Shown: positions 1 to 9,047, numbered from the stretch's first letter. The stretch: DNA of 64,000 bases from Vibrio sp. Of7-15 (GCF_022347565.1 NZ_JAKRGH010000002.1:372001-436000), one strand, 5' to 3'. Notes: generated from the sequence alone by a model not told the origin. Numbers and translations are program-made.

Positions 1-459
1 AGCGACTTCTGCGAGCTCTTTATATTCAGCATCGTTCAATACCGACAGCATTAATAAAATGGCATCGGCATTGTAGTGACGAGCCAAGTAAACTTGGTAG
101 GTGTCAATCATGAAGTCTTTACACAATACAGGCTGCGTGACTTGATTACGTACTTGAGGCAAAAACTCAAAATTACCTTGGAAGTACTTCTCGTCAGTTA
201 AGACGGAAATAGCACTAGCGTGGTTTTTATAAACTTTTGCAATGTAGTCTAAATCAAAGTCATTACGGATCAGGCCTTTTGATGGCGATGCTTTTTTACA
301 CTCCAGAATAAAAGCGGTTTGATCGCTAGAGAGTGCCGCATAAAAATCACGATCGCTCGGTGTTAATTCGTTCACAAACGTTTCTAAAGGTTGAGCCTGC
401 TTACGAGCCTCAACCCAAAGCTGTTTGTCGGCAACAATTTTAGCTAAAACGGTTTCCAT
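1..459 (-). CDS. trpCF: Bifunctional indole-3-glycerol phosphate synthase / phosphoribosylanthranilate isomerase (N-terminal part)
   Basis: The gene runs off the left edge, so only the first 153 codons are present, starting [15 protein letters not shown]. The IGPS domain is recognisable by [14 protein letters not shown] (the catalytic Lys region of the TIM barrel), [11 protein letters not shown] and [10 protein letters not shown]. In enteric bacteria and vibrios the second half of this protein is the TrpF isomerase; that half lies outside the window, so the fusion is inferred from family knowledge. The enzyme catalyses ring closure of CdRP to indole-glycerol phosphate in tryptophan synthesis. 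The ATG lies two bases after the trpD stop (TAATCATG), so the two genes are very probably co-translated. Identity is secure; the C-terminal content is not seen. Confidence 0.95.
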   Translation of the reverse strand, partial: METVLAKIVADKQLWVEARKQAQPLETFVNELTPSDRDFYAALSSDQTAFILECKKASPSKGLIRNDFDLDYIAKVYKNHASAISVLTDEKYFQGNFEFLPQVRNQVTQPVLCKDFMIDTYQVYLARHYNADAILLMLSVLNDAEYKELAEVA

Positions 460-461
460 GA

Positions 462-1460
462 TTATCCTCGTGTTGCCAGTTGTTCGACTAACTCAAACGC
501 TTTACCTGATTGCATGATTTCAAGCGCTTTTTGCGTGTTTACTTTAAGATCTTCTTGGCCGAACAGACGAAGCAATAGGGCAACATTGACGGCGACCGCT
601 CCTTGTTGAGCGTCAGTGCCTTTGCCAGTCAGAATGTTGGTAATAATTGTTCGGTTTTCCTCTGGCTCACCACCTTTAATTGCTTCCAGCGGGTGAGTCT
701 CAAGGCCAAAGTCCGCAGGCGTTAGCGTGTATTCGGTGATTTCGCCGTTAATGATTTCTGCTACGTACGTTTCACCGTGAATCGCGACTTCATCAAGGCC
801 TGAGCCATGAACAACAGCGGCGCGTTTCATTCCCATGCTGGCCATTGCTTCGGCGATAGGGCGAACCAGCGATTTGTCATACACACCCATTAATTCAATG
901 TTTGGCTTAGCTGGGTTAATGAGTGGGCCAAGTAAGTTGAAGATGGTGCGTGTTTTCATGGTTTGGCGTACAGGCCCTGCATGACGGAAACCGCTGTGGT
1001 ATTCCGGAGCAAATAGGAAACAAACGCCTAAATCATCCAAAGCACCGCGAGCGCATTCTGGTGTCATCGCTAGGTTGATGCCAAAAGCAGATAACAGATC
1101 GGAAGAGCCTGATTTGCTTGATACACCACGGTTACCGTGTTTAGCCACTTTCACGCCACAGGCTGCTGCAACAAAAGCGGCTGTGGTTGAAATATTGATT
1201 GTGTTTGCGCCATCGCCACCTGTACCTACGATGTCGGCAAAATCGTAGTCTGGGCTTGGAAATGGGCTCGCATTTTCACGAAGTGCCGTGGCGGCACCGG
1301 CAATTTCTTCAGGTGTTTCGCCTTTTAGCTTTAGTGCTGTTAATCCGGATGCTAAAAGAATTGGATCAAGCTCACCTTTAATTATGGTGTCGAACAGTTG
1401 GTGACTTTCTGCTTTTGTTAGCGATTGTTGCTCATACAGCTTTTTAAAAATCATATCCAT
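462..1460 (-). CDS. trpD: Anthranilate phosphoribosyltransferase
   Basis: This enzyme transfers the phosphoribosyl group of PRPP to anthranilate, the second committed step of tryptophan synthesis. The PRPP-binding signatures [14 protein letters not shown] and [15 protein letters not shown] are intact, as is the C-terminal glycosyltransferase-fold barrel region with VVHGSGLDE. The reading frame is open nine codons further upstream, to 1487, which would overlap trpG. I chose the ATG at 1460 because an AAGGA motif sits nine bases ahead of it and because it gives 332 residues, the usual Vibrio length. It is a stand-alone TrpD, not fused to the TrpG amidotransferase as in E. coli. It follows trpG by 13 bases and precedes trpCF by two. 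Confidence 0.96.
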   Translation of the reverse strand: MDMIFKKLYEQQSLTKAESHQLFDTIIKGELDPILLASGLTALKLKGETPEEIAGAATALRENASPFPSPDYDFADIVGTGGDGANTINISTTAAFVAAACGVKVAKHGNRGVSSKSGSSDLLSAFGINLAMTPECARGALDDLGVCFLFAPEYHSGFRHAGPVRQTMKTRTIFNLLGPLINPAKPNIELMGVYDKSLVRPIAEAMASMGMKRAAVVHGSGLDEVAIHGETYVAEIINGEITEYTLTPADFGLETHPLEAIKGGEPEENRTIITNILTGKGTDAQQGAVAVNVALLLRLFGQEDLKVNTQKALEIMQSGKAFELVEQLATRG

Positions 1461-1473
1461 GTTGAAAAGTCCT

Positions 1474-2073
1474 TTACTGTTCGTCATCGTGAGTGATATT
1501 GATAGCCCAGTTCAAGGTGTTGGTAAGTAGCTGAGCACCTTGGGTCGTTAAGATAGATTCTGGGTGAAATTGAAAACCGCAGACTTTATCTTGTTCATTC
1601 ATGACTGCCATGACCAGTCCATCAACATCGGCAGTGGTTTCTAATGTAGTTGGAATCTGAGTCGCCACTAACGAGTGGTAACGAGCTATTGATACCGGAT
1701 TAGGCAGCTGTTTGTAAATAGCGTGATCGTTATGGTTCATCATGGAAGCTTTACCGTGAACAATATCACCCGCGCCTTCTACTTTGCCGCCATACGCTTC
1801 AACAATCGCCTGGTGGCCAAGACAAATACCAATCATTGGGGTTTTGCCTTTTAAACGTTGAATCACTTCAGGCATACAGCCCGCGTCAGCTGGGGCTCCT
1901 GGGCCTGGTGACAGCACGACAACAGGGTTAGTGAGCTTGTCAACGGCTTGCTCAATGGCTTCGGCTGTGAGGCTATTACGGTAAATGGTTACTGGGTAGC
2001 CAAGCGAGCGAAATTGATCCACTAAGTTGTAGGTAAAGGAGTCAAAATTATCTAATAGAACAATATGAGCCAT
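1474..2073 (-). CDS. trpG: Anthranilate synthase component II, glutamine amidotransferase
   Basis: The 199-residue class I glutamine amidotransferase supplies ammonia to TrpE for anthranilate formation. The catalytic triad is visible: the nucleophilic Cys in GICLGHQAIVEAYGG and the His and Glu in FQFHPESILT. The N-terminal LLDNFDSFTYNLVDQF and the oxyanion motif LSPGPGAP are typical. The start codon overlaps the trpE stop by one base (TAATG), which favours translational coupling and equal subunit amounts. A good AAGGAG ribosome-binding site lies upstream. Unlike E. coli, it is not fused to TrpD. A para-aminobenzoate synthase subunit (PabA) is the close alternative, but the operon context settles it as TrpG. 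Confidence 0.96.
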   Translation of the reverse strand: MAHIVLLDNFDSFTYNLVDQFRSLGYPVTIYRNSLTAEAIEQAVDKLTNPVVVLSPGPGAPADAGCMPEVIQRLKGKTPMIGICLGHQAIVEAYGGKVEGAGDIVHGKASMMNHNDHAIYKQLPNPVSIARYHSLVATQIPTTLETTADVDGLVMAVMNEQDKVCGFQFHPESILTTQGAQLLTNTLNWAINITHDDEQ

Positions 2074-3671
2074 TATTTTAACTCCTTATTCGCAGGTTGC
2101 TGAATTGGTTGCTGGTGGGCATGCTGAATCGCACTTATTACCGCTTGGGCCTTACCACGGGTTTCATCGGCTTCCGCTTGAGGGACAGAGTCGTACACAA
2201 CACCGGCTCCAGCTTGTACTTGGGCAATGCCATTTTCGACATAAGCAGATCGGATCACGATACAGGTATCCATATCCCCTTCACCCGTCAGGTAACCTAC
2301 CGCGCCACCGTAGCTGCCACGTCGTGTTTTTTCGACATCACGGATCAGCTGCATGGCACGAATCTTTGGTGCGCCAGTTAGCGTGCCCATATTCATACAA
2401 GCTTGGTAAGCATGCAGCGCATCGAGATCGTTACGAAGCTGGCCAACAACACGAGAGACTAAATGCATTACATGGCTGTAACGATCGACTTTGAGTAAGT
2501 CAGCCACATGACGAGTGCCTGGTTCACTAATACGAGCGACATCGTTACGCGCCAGATCCACTAACATCATGTGCTCAGCTTGCTCTTTGGTATCGCAACG
2601 CAGTTCTAGTTCAATGCGGCTATCCAAATCACGGTTAATGGAACCATCGGCATTTTTACCACGATGACGAGTACCTGCGATTGGGTAAATCTCAATTTGA
2701 TTTGAGTCGCTGCAGTACTTCAGGGCACTTTCAGGGGAAGCGCCAAATACCGTGAAGTCCGCGTCTTTTAGGAAGAACATGTACGGACTTGGGTTGCTGA
2801 TTTTTAATTGTCGGTAAGCGGCCAGTGGTGCAGGGCAGGGCAGCGTAAAACGGCGCGATGGCACCACTTGGAATACATCGCCACTGACGACATATTTTTT
2901 AAGATCGACAACGGTTTGGCAGAAGTCTTCATCGCTGATACTTGGTATTACTTCACAGTTATCGAGTGGGGTGACACTCGGAATTGCATTTGGAGATAAG
3001 CACGACTCTTTAATGCTTTGCAGACGTCGGCTTAATTCAAAGTAACTTTCTTGGTATTTGTCACCACCAAAGAGGCTGGCTTGCAGTTTGCCCTTTTTCT
3101 TCTGATGATCGATAACCAGCAAAGTTTCTGCGATATAAAACAGGTAATCCGGACATTTATTTATGGCATCAGCATCACCTAAATTTTCGAAGTTCGCGAC
3201 TAAGTCGTAGGCAAATAAGCCACCAATGAACAGTGCATTTTTAGGTAGGCCCGCTAAGTCAAATGCATGTTGGACAAAACGCAGAGCATCGAACGAAGAA
3301 GGTTGGCGAAGGCGGCTGTCTTCATCCAAGTCTTGGTTAATGTCTGGGAACGTTAGGCTTAATGTGCTTTCTTGCTGCGTTACCTGAATAGTGTGTGGAA
3401 TCTTTTGTACCAAAGTTTGAAGTACATTTGCGCCGTTATCACTGAGTGCTTCAAAGGTCACTGTGCTACCAAAACAAACAATGCGTACCGCTGCATCCAC
3501 CAGCATCAAACTTTGTAAATCTTGTTTGGAATCGATCTCTGCTGATTCCAATAATAAACTGTATGGTCGCTCACCACAGACAGAGTGGTATAACTCTGTC
3601 GGGTCAGCGACATAAGGGACATCTAGGCTCAGTACATCTAACTGGCCAATTTCTAAAGCTACGGTTTTCAC
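2073..3671 (-). CDS. trpE: Anthranilate synthase component I
   Basis: The 532-residue chorismate-utilising subunit converts chorismate plus ammonia (from TrpG) into anthranilate and pyruvate. The N-terminal LLLESAEI element around residue 40 is the conserved site for feedback inhibition by tryptophan. The C-terminal chorismate-binding domain shows FQVVPSRRF, PIAGTRHRG, GTLTGAPKIRAM, RGSYGGAVGYL and ETRGKAQAV, all intact. The start is GTG at 3671, preceded by a strong GGGAGG site; it overlaps the TGA of the upstream DAHP synthase gene by four bases (GTGA). In most enterics and vibrios trpE is the first gene after the leader peptide; here it is second. Confidence 0.96.
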   Translation of the reverse strand: MKTVALEIGQLDVLSLDVPYVADPTELYHSVCGERPYSLLLESAEIDSKQDLQSLMLVDAAVRIVCFGSTVTFEALSDNGANVLQTLVQKIPHTIQVTQQESTLSLTFPDINQDLDEDSRLRQPSSFDALRFVQHAFDLAGLPKNALFIGGLFAYDLVANFENLGDADAINKCPDYLFYIAETLLVIDHQKKKGKLQASLFGGDKYQESYFELSRRLQSIKESCLSPNAIPSVTPLDNCEVIPSISDEDFCQTVVDLKKYVVSGDVFQVVPSRRFTLPCPAPLAAYRQLKISNPSPYMFFLKDADFTVFGASPESALKYCSDSNQIEIYPIAGTRHRGKNADGSINRDLDSRIELELRCDTKEQAEHMMLVDLARNDVARISEPGTRHVADLLKVDRYSHVMHLVSRVVGQLRNDLDALHAYQACMNMGTLTGAPKIRAMQLIRDVEKTRRGSYGGAVGYLTGEGDMDTCIVIRSAYVENGIAQVQAGAGVVYDSVPQAEADETRGKAQAVISAIQHAHQQPIQQPANKELK

Positions 3672-4681
3672 AAAGACCTCCCTGCCGCTTCAACAAATGG
3701 TTTTAATTCCTGCATAAGTTGCTCAAACATTGGTGCGGTTAATGCCTGATGACCATCCGATAAGGCTTCACATGGGTTTAAGTGTGATTCGACAATAATG
3801 CCATCAGCACCTACAGCAGCAGCGGCTCGTGAGAGTGGAATGACTAACTCACGAACTCCGGTTCCGTGGCTTGGGTCAACTAAAACAGGTAAATGAGTTC
3901 GCTGTTTTAGTAACGCAACGGCATTTAAGTCTAATGTGTTGCGAGTGGCCGTTTCATAAGTACGAATGCCTCGTTCACACAATATGATGTTTGGGTTGCC
4001 AGAGTCGTAAATGTATTCTGCTGCTAACAAAAACTCTTCAATGGTGGCAGATAATCCGCGTTTTAACACAACGGGTTTGTTTGTTTCACCAACGGCTTTG
4101 AGAAGAGCGTAGTTTTGCATGTTACGCGCACCAATTTGTAAGCAGTCCACATAGTCGCACATTACATCCACTTGGCCTACTTCCATCACCTCTGAAACTG
4201 TTGGAATATTAAGCAGTTGATTGGCTTTTTGCAGCAGTTTGAGGCCTTCAACGCCTAAGCCTTGAAAATCATACGGGCTAGTGCGTGGTTTAAATGCTCC
4301 GCCTCGTAAAGCAACAGCACCGCATTTTTGCACCATTTCAGCCACGGAAAGAAGTTGTTGTTCATTTTCTACTGCACATGGGCCTGCGATAACCGCAAAA
4401 TTACTGCCGCCTACAGAAGTGTTTCCGATTCGTACTACGCTGTCGTGAGCTTGGACTTCTCGGCTAACAAGCTTGTATTTTGACAAGATCGGTTTGATCT
4501 CTTCGACGCAGGGGTAAGCATCAAAATTGAGTTTTTGTAGAACGCGTTCGTCACCCAGTGCACCGAGTACAGTACGTTCAATGCCAGGCATGAAGAGGGG
4601 TTTTAACCCGGCGTTTTCAATTTGTTTTAAAATTTCTTGTGCTTGTTGTTCTGTTGCTGATGGCTTTAATACGATGATCAT
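3668..4681 (-). CDS. Type I-beta 3-deoxy-D-arabino-heptulosonate 7-phosphate (DAHP) synthase, first gene of the trp operon
   Basis: DAHP synthase condenses phosphoenolpyruvate and erythrose 4-phosphate, the first step of the shikimate pathway. This 337-residue protein is of the I-beta class (Thermotoga type), not the AroF/AroG/AroH I-alpha class. Residues 1-70 form a ferredoxin-like regulatory domain ([25 protein letters not shown]). The barrel shows [10 protein letters not shown] with the metal-binding Cys, [51 protein letters not shown] and VDPSHGTG. The ATG has an AAAGGAAT site. It lies between the trp leader/attenuator and trpE, overlapping trpE by four bases, so its expression should follow tryptophan supply. 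In characterised I-beta enzymes the N-terminal domain binds the feedback inhibitor; which amino acid acts here cannot be read from sequence. Confidence 0.93.
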   Translation of the reverse strand: MIIVLKPSATEQQAQEILKQIENAGLKPLFMPGIERTVLGALGDERVLQKLNFDAYPCVEEIKPILSKYKLVSREVQAHDSVVRIGNTSVGGSNFAVIAGPCAVENEQQLLSVAEMVQKCGAVALRGGAFKPRTSPYDFQGLGVEGLKLLQKANQLLNIPTVSEVMEVGQVDVMCDYVDCLQIGARNMQNYALLKAVGETNKPVVLKRGLSATIEEFLLAAEYIYDSGNPNIILCERGIRTYETATRNTLDLNAVALLKQRTHLPVLVDPSHGTGVRELVIPLSRAAAAVGADGIIVESHLNPCEALSDGHQALTAPMFEQLMQELKPFVEAAGRSL

Positions 4682-4709
4682 GTGTTATTCCTTTAAATTT
4701 ATTTTAGAT

Positions 4710-4740
4710 ATAAAAAAGCCCACATTCAGGTCGTGGGCTT
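4710..4740 (-). terminator. trp attenuator terminator hairpin
   Basis: On the minus strand AAGCCCAC, a nine-base loop and GTGGGCTT form an eight-pair stem followed directly by a run of U. It lies 27 bases after the leader-peptide stop and 28 bases before the DAHP synthase ATG, where the 3:4 terminator of a trp attenuator belongs. A TTTGGGT stretch at the end of the leader coding region could pair weakly with the left arm as an antiterminator; that pairing is inference. Confidence 0.85.
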
Positions 4741-4767
4741 GTGCATGATTGCGTTGTTGCAAAAACA

Positions 4768-4860
4768 CTACCCAAACAAACCTCGCCACCAACGCTTCTC
4801 GCTAGTTTGAATAGAAGTGATCATCATTGATGTTTGCTGGAGTTTTGTTTGCAATAACAT
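4768..4860 (-). CDS. trpL: trp operon leader peptide
   Basis: This 30-codon reading frame starts MLLQTKLQQTSMMI and ends SEKRWWRGLFG, with adjacent Trp codons at residues 24 and 25. It sits between the trp promoter/operator and the attenuator hairpin, the standard arrangement for ribosome-mediated attenuation. An AGG triplet seven bases ahead of the ATG at 4860 is a modest ribosome-binding site; the internal ATGATG at residues 12-13 is an alternative start giving a 19-residue peptide. The position, tandem Trp codons and following terminator make the assignment strong although the gene is very short. Confidence 0.85.
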   Translation of the reverse strand: MLLQTKLQQTSMMITSIQTSEKRWWRGLFG

Positions 4861-4893
4861 AAAGCAACCTATGCCTTGTTTGTGTGAACTTGT

Positions 4894-4927
4894 GTACTAG
4901 TAAACTAGTTTGGTGGTATCGAGTCAA
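4894..4927 (-). promoter_or_regulatory. trp promoter with overlapping TrpR operator
   Basis: On the minus strand a -35 TTGACT (4922-4927) and a -10 TTTACT (4899-4904) are separated by exactly 17 bases. GTACTAGTAAACTAGTTT at 4894-4911 covers the -10 and matches the TrpR operator consensus GNACTAGTNNACTAGTNC at all but the last base. The architecture is the same as the E. coli trp promoter/operator, so repression by the Trp-TrpR complex is expected. Confidence 0.88.
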
Positions 4928-5307
4928 GTAAAAAATGCATTTTTCTTATTAAGTGCGATTTCACTCGTTCATTGATTTTATGTGAATTTTTGTACTGGGT
5001 TACTTGTCTAGTGTGGGTTTTGGGGATGGAGGAGGAGCTGAATAGTTAAATGTGGCCTTTTACTTCCAAAGAAAACTGGGTGAAAAATAGGAGTTAAGTG
5101 GGTATTTGGGAAAAATGTAGGGGCAGATTGCTTAATCTCGTACTTTCTATGCTGATCTTATTTGAGTATAAACTCTAAATTGATTGTTTAGTATAAGCAA
5201 TTGATATATATGTGATTAGTATCTTTATATTTTATATTAAACATTGTGCCTATTGGGTGAGTATTGTAATTTCCTCGCGTTTTATAAATATATGGAATGA
5301 GTGGAAA
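4928..5307. other. Intergenic region between the trp promoter and the FG-GAP lipoprotein gene
   Basis: This 380-base AT-rich stretch separates two divergent units. It contains the upstream side of the trp promoter and must hold the promoter of the lipoprotein gene, but I cannot pick a convincing -35/-10 pair. The lipoprotein frame stays open back to 5212, but that extension lacks a ribosome-binding site and would spoil the signal peptide. No RNA gene or repeat was recognised. Confidence 0.5.
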
Positions 5308-7890
5308 ATGTGTAACGTAAAATTATTTTCAACAGTTGGCTTAACTGTCGCTTTAGCTGCTTGTGGTGGGGGGAGTGATTCTTCAAGTCCGACTACGTCG
5401 TCATCTCAATATAATACCTCTGTAGCTCCTTCTTTTGCTTCTGTGTTTACGCAAGAAGTACATGCACTTGAGAAAAAGTCAGAAGTTCAAGTGATGGTTG
5501 CAAATCAGTCTTTGTCTGGTGAGGCTAAGACATATCAACAAGATCAGAGGTTTACTGGAACCTTGAAGGTGACTCATCTACAAGGTGGAAAAGTGGAGAA
5601 CCTTGATTGGACAGTCACGCTAAGAGCTAATGGTGATGTTGAATCCCACGGTGCTCTTGCTTTGCCTCCAGGAACCTACGATTTTGTCATGTTGCTTGAA
5701 CGATCTGGTCGACAATACGTAGCACAGTCATTGGCTCAGGAAGTGAAAGCTGATAACAACTCGACAATTGATCTGACGCTGTTACCTAATTTGGGCGAGA
5801 GTATCAGCGATATCGACCAAGTTGAGTACATTTCAAAAGTTCAGCTTAATTATCCATCTTCAGACTTGATGAATTTTCAGGAACCTAAGTTCGGTATTTC
5901 CATCAACAAATCTGATGAGTTGATCTTCGACATCAACAAAGAACTGGGCACTGCCGAAGTAGTATTAAATGTAGAAGAAGGGACGCACCAGCTGTCGCTT
6001 AATTTTTATGAAGGCAATTTGATGGTGGGGCAAAATAAGGATCAGACCACTATTAACTTGAGTGAAGGGGAAAATGTAAAAGTTGACATAGTACCTCTTC
6101 AGGCTGACGTGAAATTTCAGCTCGATAGGCTCAATGACAGTGGTGTGTTTACCTTCAATATTCCGAAAGTGATCGTTGATGAAGTGGGCGGGATGAACCA
6201 GCTTTCGGTGTTGGCAAGATTTAACATCGGTTCTCACCAGGTTCAGGAAAAGATCCTTAATGTTGAAGAGCTAGATGGAGCATTCTTTGCTTCTGATACG
6301 TTTAATACCTACGGAGAAGAGAAAGTATCGGTTTACTTGGCGTTTTATCCTAGTAGCCAAATGGGTCAAGGTTTCGAAGAAGCGCCATTTACCAGCTGTT
6401 CGACGACAGTGAATGTGGAAACGCGACAGGTACTTGGTTGTAAAGTTGAATTGAAACGAAGCAGTGTGGTTAGCGGAAGGTTACTCAGTACGCTTATGTT
6501 AAATGTTCGAGAGCCAAATGGTGTGCCAGCGAAGGGGGCTGAGGTTTACCTGAACAACAACCTGATTGGATTGACTGGTGATCAGTACCAAGAAGGCTCG
6601 CTTAAAACGTATATTATCGCAGGAGAGCATGATCTTAAGGTGATCCATAACCTACAAAATTATCAGTCAAGCATGACAATTGCTCCTCTTACTGTTGTGA
6701 ACAAGCCCGTGAATTTGGAGCAGACCCCCGTTTCTGCTGCCACATTTGAAGACTCTGCACAAGAGTTGGCTACGCAGGCTTGGTCTTCATTTACCGCTGG
6801 GGATTTCAATAATGATGGTTTTGTCGATTTCTTCGATGGAAAGTGTAATAGCACTAACACGTTGTGGAGTAATGACGGAACCGGAAAATTCACTCCTAAG
6901 AACAACGTTATTGGGCCTAACTTCAAGTGTTCCTATACGTCTGCCGTTGGGGACTTTACTGGTGATGGGCTGATTGATCTTGTGGTCTCTACGTCGCGCG
7001 CAGAACCAGAGAACAAAGGTGGTACTGAGCTACGTAAAAATTTGGGTAATGGAGAATTCGAGCGGATGGGGTGGTTTGGCGTCGACCTCTATGATGTTTC
7101 TGCGAAAGACATTGTCGTTGCTGATTTTTCTGGGAATGGGCATCTGGATGTATTGTTGCATGGTGATTACAATACATATCTGTTTGTAAATGACGGCAGC
7201 AATCAATTTGAGCGCTCACCGGATAGGCATTGGAACGGCGATGGTGACAAGAGAATTTGCCCTTCGCTGAATAAAAGCGGTAGGGCTGCCGCATCCGCAC
7301 GAGATATTACTTACGCCGATTTCAACAAAGACGGTCATCTAGACCTTGCAGTAGCATGTGGTGATGCGTTTGGCAATGAGGCAGACAGTGCTCATGCTAG
7401 TACGGTGTGGTTTGGTACTGGCAGTGGCGATTTCACTATGTCTCAACAAGCGATTGGAAACAGTTACAGTAGTGATGTGATCGCTGAAGACTTTAACAAC
7501 GATGGCTATACCGATCTGTTCTACAGAACGCGTACTGGAGGAGAGATCTGGCTGAACGATAAGTCTGGGGTATTTTATGCGTCGGGTTATTCACTAGGGA
7601 TTGGTAAATCTACTGGTGTTTCTGTTGCCGATATGAACCGAGATGGCTACCTAGACTTAATTGTTAGTGTGCACACAGAATACGACACTCGCGGGTTTCC
7701 ACTCAAGAATGACAATACCATTCATTACAACAACGGGAGTGGAGATTTTACCGTATTCCAAGAGCTGATTAGCCATACCCTCTCAAAAGGTGTTCGAGTG
7801 GTTGACTTGAACAACGATGGTAAGCTGGACCTTCTTGAAATGGGCTGGAACTATCGTAGATCAAAAGTACTGATGAACGCCTCTGAATAA
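5308..7890 (+). CDS. Large outer-membrane-type lipoprotein with seven FG-GAP/VCBS-like calcium-binding repeats
   Basis: From the ATG at 5308 the 860-residue protein begins with a lipoprotein signal peptide and a lipobox LAAC at residues 16-19. The residue after the Cys is Gly, so the outer membrane is the default destination. A Ser/Thr linker follows, then about 450 residues rich in predicted beta strands (bacterial Ig-like or carbohydrate-binding folds are possible, but I cannot name one). Residues ~495-845 carry seven repeats of the type DFNNDGFVD: at nt 6797, 6946, 7117, 7318, 7489, 7630 and 7804. These Asp/Asn loops resemble the calcium sites of integrin-like beta-propellers, so an adhesive or binding role at the cell surface is plausible but unproven. 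It lies between trp and rnm, genes usually adjacent in vibrios, which suggests an accessory insertion. Confidence 0.85.
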   Translation: MCNVKLFSTVGLTVALAACGGGSDSSSPTTSSSQYNTSVAPSFASVFTQEVHALEKKSEVQVMVANQSLSGEAKTYQQDQRFTGTLKVTHLQGGKVENLDWTVTLRANGDVESHGALALPPGTYDFVMLLERSGRQYVAQSLAQEVKADNNSTIDLTLLPNLGESISDIDQVEYISKVQLNYPSSDLMNFQEPKFGISINKSDELIFDINKELGTAEVVLNVEEGTHQLSLNFYEGNLMVGQNKDQTTINLSEGENVKVDIVPLQADVKFQLDRLNDSGVFTFNIPKVIVDEVGGMNQLSVLARFNIGSHQVQEKILNVEELDGAFFASDTFNTYGEEKVSVYLAFYPSSQMGQGFEEAPFTSCSTTVNVETRQVLGCKVELKRSSVVSGRLLSTLMLNVREPNGVPAKGAEVYLNNNLIGLTGDQYQEGSLKTYIIAGEHDLKVIHNLQNYQSSMTIAPLTVVNKPVNLEQTPVSAATFEDSAQELATQAWSSFTAGDFNNDGFVDFFDGKCNSTNTLWSNDGTGKFTPKNNVIGPNFKCSYTSAVGDFTGDGLIDLVVSTSRAEPENKGGTELRKNLGNGEFERMGWFGVDLYDVSAKDIVVADFSGNGHLDVLLHGDYNTYLFVNDGSNQFERSPDRHWNGDGDKRICPSLNKSGRAAASARDITYADFNKDGHLDLAVACGDAFGNEADSAHASTVWFGTGSGDFTMSQQAIGNSYSSDVIAEDFNNDGYTDLFYRTRTGGEIWLNDKSGVFYASGYSLGIGKSTGVSVADMNRDGYLDLIVSVHTEYDTRGFPLKNDNTIHYNNGSGDFTVFQELISHTLSKGVRVVDLNNDGKLDLLEMGWNYRRSKVLMNASE

Positions 7891-7908
7891 CAAATAGGAA
7901 TGTATATA

Positions 7909-7937
7909 AACGCCCGCAAAGTCGCGGGCGTTTTTTT
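7909..7937 (+). terminator. Rho-independent terminator after the FG-GAP lipoprotein gene
   Basis: AACGCCCGC and GCGGGCGTT form a nine-pair GC-rich stem with a six-base loop, followed by seven T. It begins 18 bases after the stop codon. Confidence 0.92.
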
Positions 7938-8116
7938 GGTCGAATTATCACCTGAAACTTCATTGAGTACTTCCCGCAAGAGTCAAACCGCAGCCAAAGA
8001 AAAAAGATAATTCCGGAGCTAAAAAGCTTTGGTAGATTTTAGAGCGGCCTGTTAACGATATGCAATTAAGGCGCTATGCTATGTGGCAAGAATATTGAGA
8101 AAAGGGAGTTGATTTG

Positions 8117-8878
8117 ATGAAAGGTTTATTAGTGGTTGTGGTACTCACGTATCTTGGATCGTGTTTGGCATTGTATACGATGCAGCGAGACTTGCTGTAT
8201 TTGCCTGCTCCTGTGGAAGGTAAGCCAGAAGCCATGGAAATGAGTGTTGAAGTGGACAGTGAAACATTACAAGGGTGGGTTGTGAATGAAGGTCAGCCTA
8301 AAGCGCTGATTTATTACGGAGGAAACTCAGAAAATATTGCCAATAATATTACCTTTTTTGAGGAAGAGTTATCAGATTACACGGTATATTTGATCCCTTA
8401 CCGTGGTTATGGCAACAGCACGGGAGAACCTACTGAGCAAGGGTTATATCAAGATGCGCTTTACGTATTTGATAAAGTAAAAGGAAATCATACAACGGTT
8501 TCTTTAATTGGACGAAGTTTAGGCTCGGGTGTGGCAACGTATGTGGCTGCACAAAGGGAGATTGAAAAGTTGGTTTTGATCACACCGTTTGACAGTGTCG
8601 AAAATGTGGCCAAAGAGCGTTACTGGATGTTCCCTGTGTCATACTTAATTAAAGATAAATTCTTGTCTTTGTCGCGTGTAAAAAATATCACCGCTAAAAC
8701 GTATATTTTTATCGCTGAAACAGACAAAGTGGTTTCTCATGATAGAACGAATAATCTAATCGAGCAGTTTTCAAAGCAGCTCATGAAAACCAGTGTGATT
8801 GCAAAAGCAGAGCACAACACCATTACAAATTCCCCACAATATATTTCAGAGCTGAAGCAAGCGCTTAATGAATCTTAA
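8117..8878 (+). CDS. Membrane-anchored alpha/beta hydrolase (YfhR/BEM46-like)
   Basis: The protein of 253 residues has an N-terminal hydrophobic segment (residues 3-20) that probably anchors it to the inner membrane with the catalytic domain in the periplasm. The alpha/beta hydrolase fold is shown by the nucleophile elbow GRSLGSG (Ser134), an acid at Asp203 in ETDKVV and His233 in AEHNT. The PYRGYGNSTG stretch and the YYGGNSEN oxyanion region are typical of the BEM46/YfhR family, whose substrates are largely unknown. I chose the ATG at 8117, eight bases after GGGAG; a TTG at 8114 is in frame. It follows the lipoprotein gene but is separated from it by a terminator, so it is transcribed independently. 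Confidence 0.85.
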   Translation: MKGLLVVVVLTYLGSCLALYTMQRDLLYLPAPVEGKPEAMEMSVEVDSETLQGWVVNEGQPKALIYYGGNSENIANNITFFEEELSDYTVYLIPYRGYGNSTGEPTEQGLYQDALYVFDKVKGNHTTVSLIGRSLGSGVATYVAAQREIEKLVLITPFDSVENVAKERYWMFPVSYLIKDKFLSLSRVKNITAKTYIFIAETDKVVSHDRTNNLIEQFSKQLMKTSVIAKAEHNTITNSPQYISELKQALNES

Positions 8879-9047
8879 TATCTCGGCCATTTACTCAATA
8901 AAAGTAGGGATAATCTCGTGACATTAAGGTTTAGTAAGTTGTGCGTGAGATTGCTATGATGGGACGAGATAAGAAGTTTTACTTCGTCCTTTCATGCTTA
9001 TAGTAATCTTTAAGTATCTGATCTTGTTTTATTGAAGTTTAAAAATT

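Noticed and set aside
5212-5307. N-terminal extension of the FG-GAP lipoprotein
   Set aside because: It would place 32 residues before a perfect lipoprotein signal peptide and has no ribosome-binding site.
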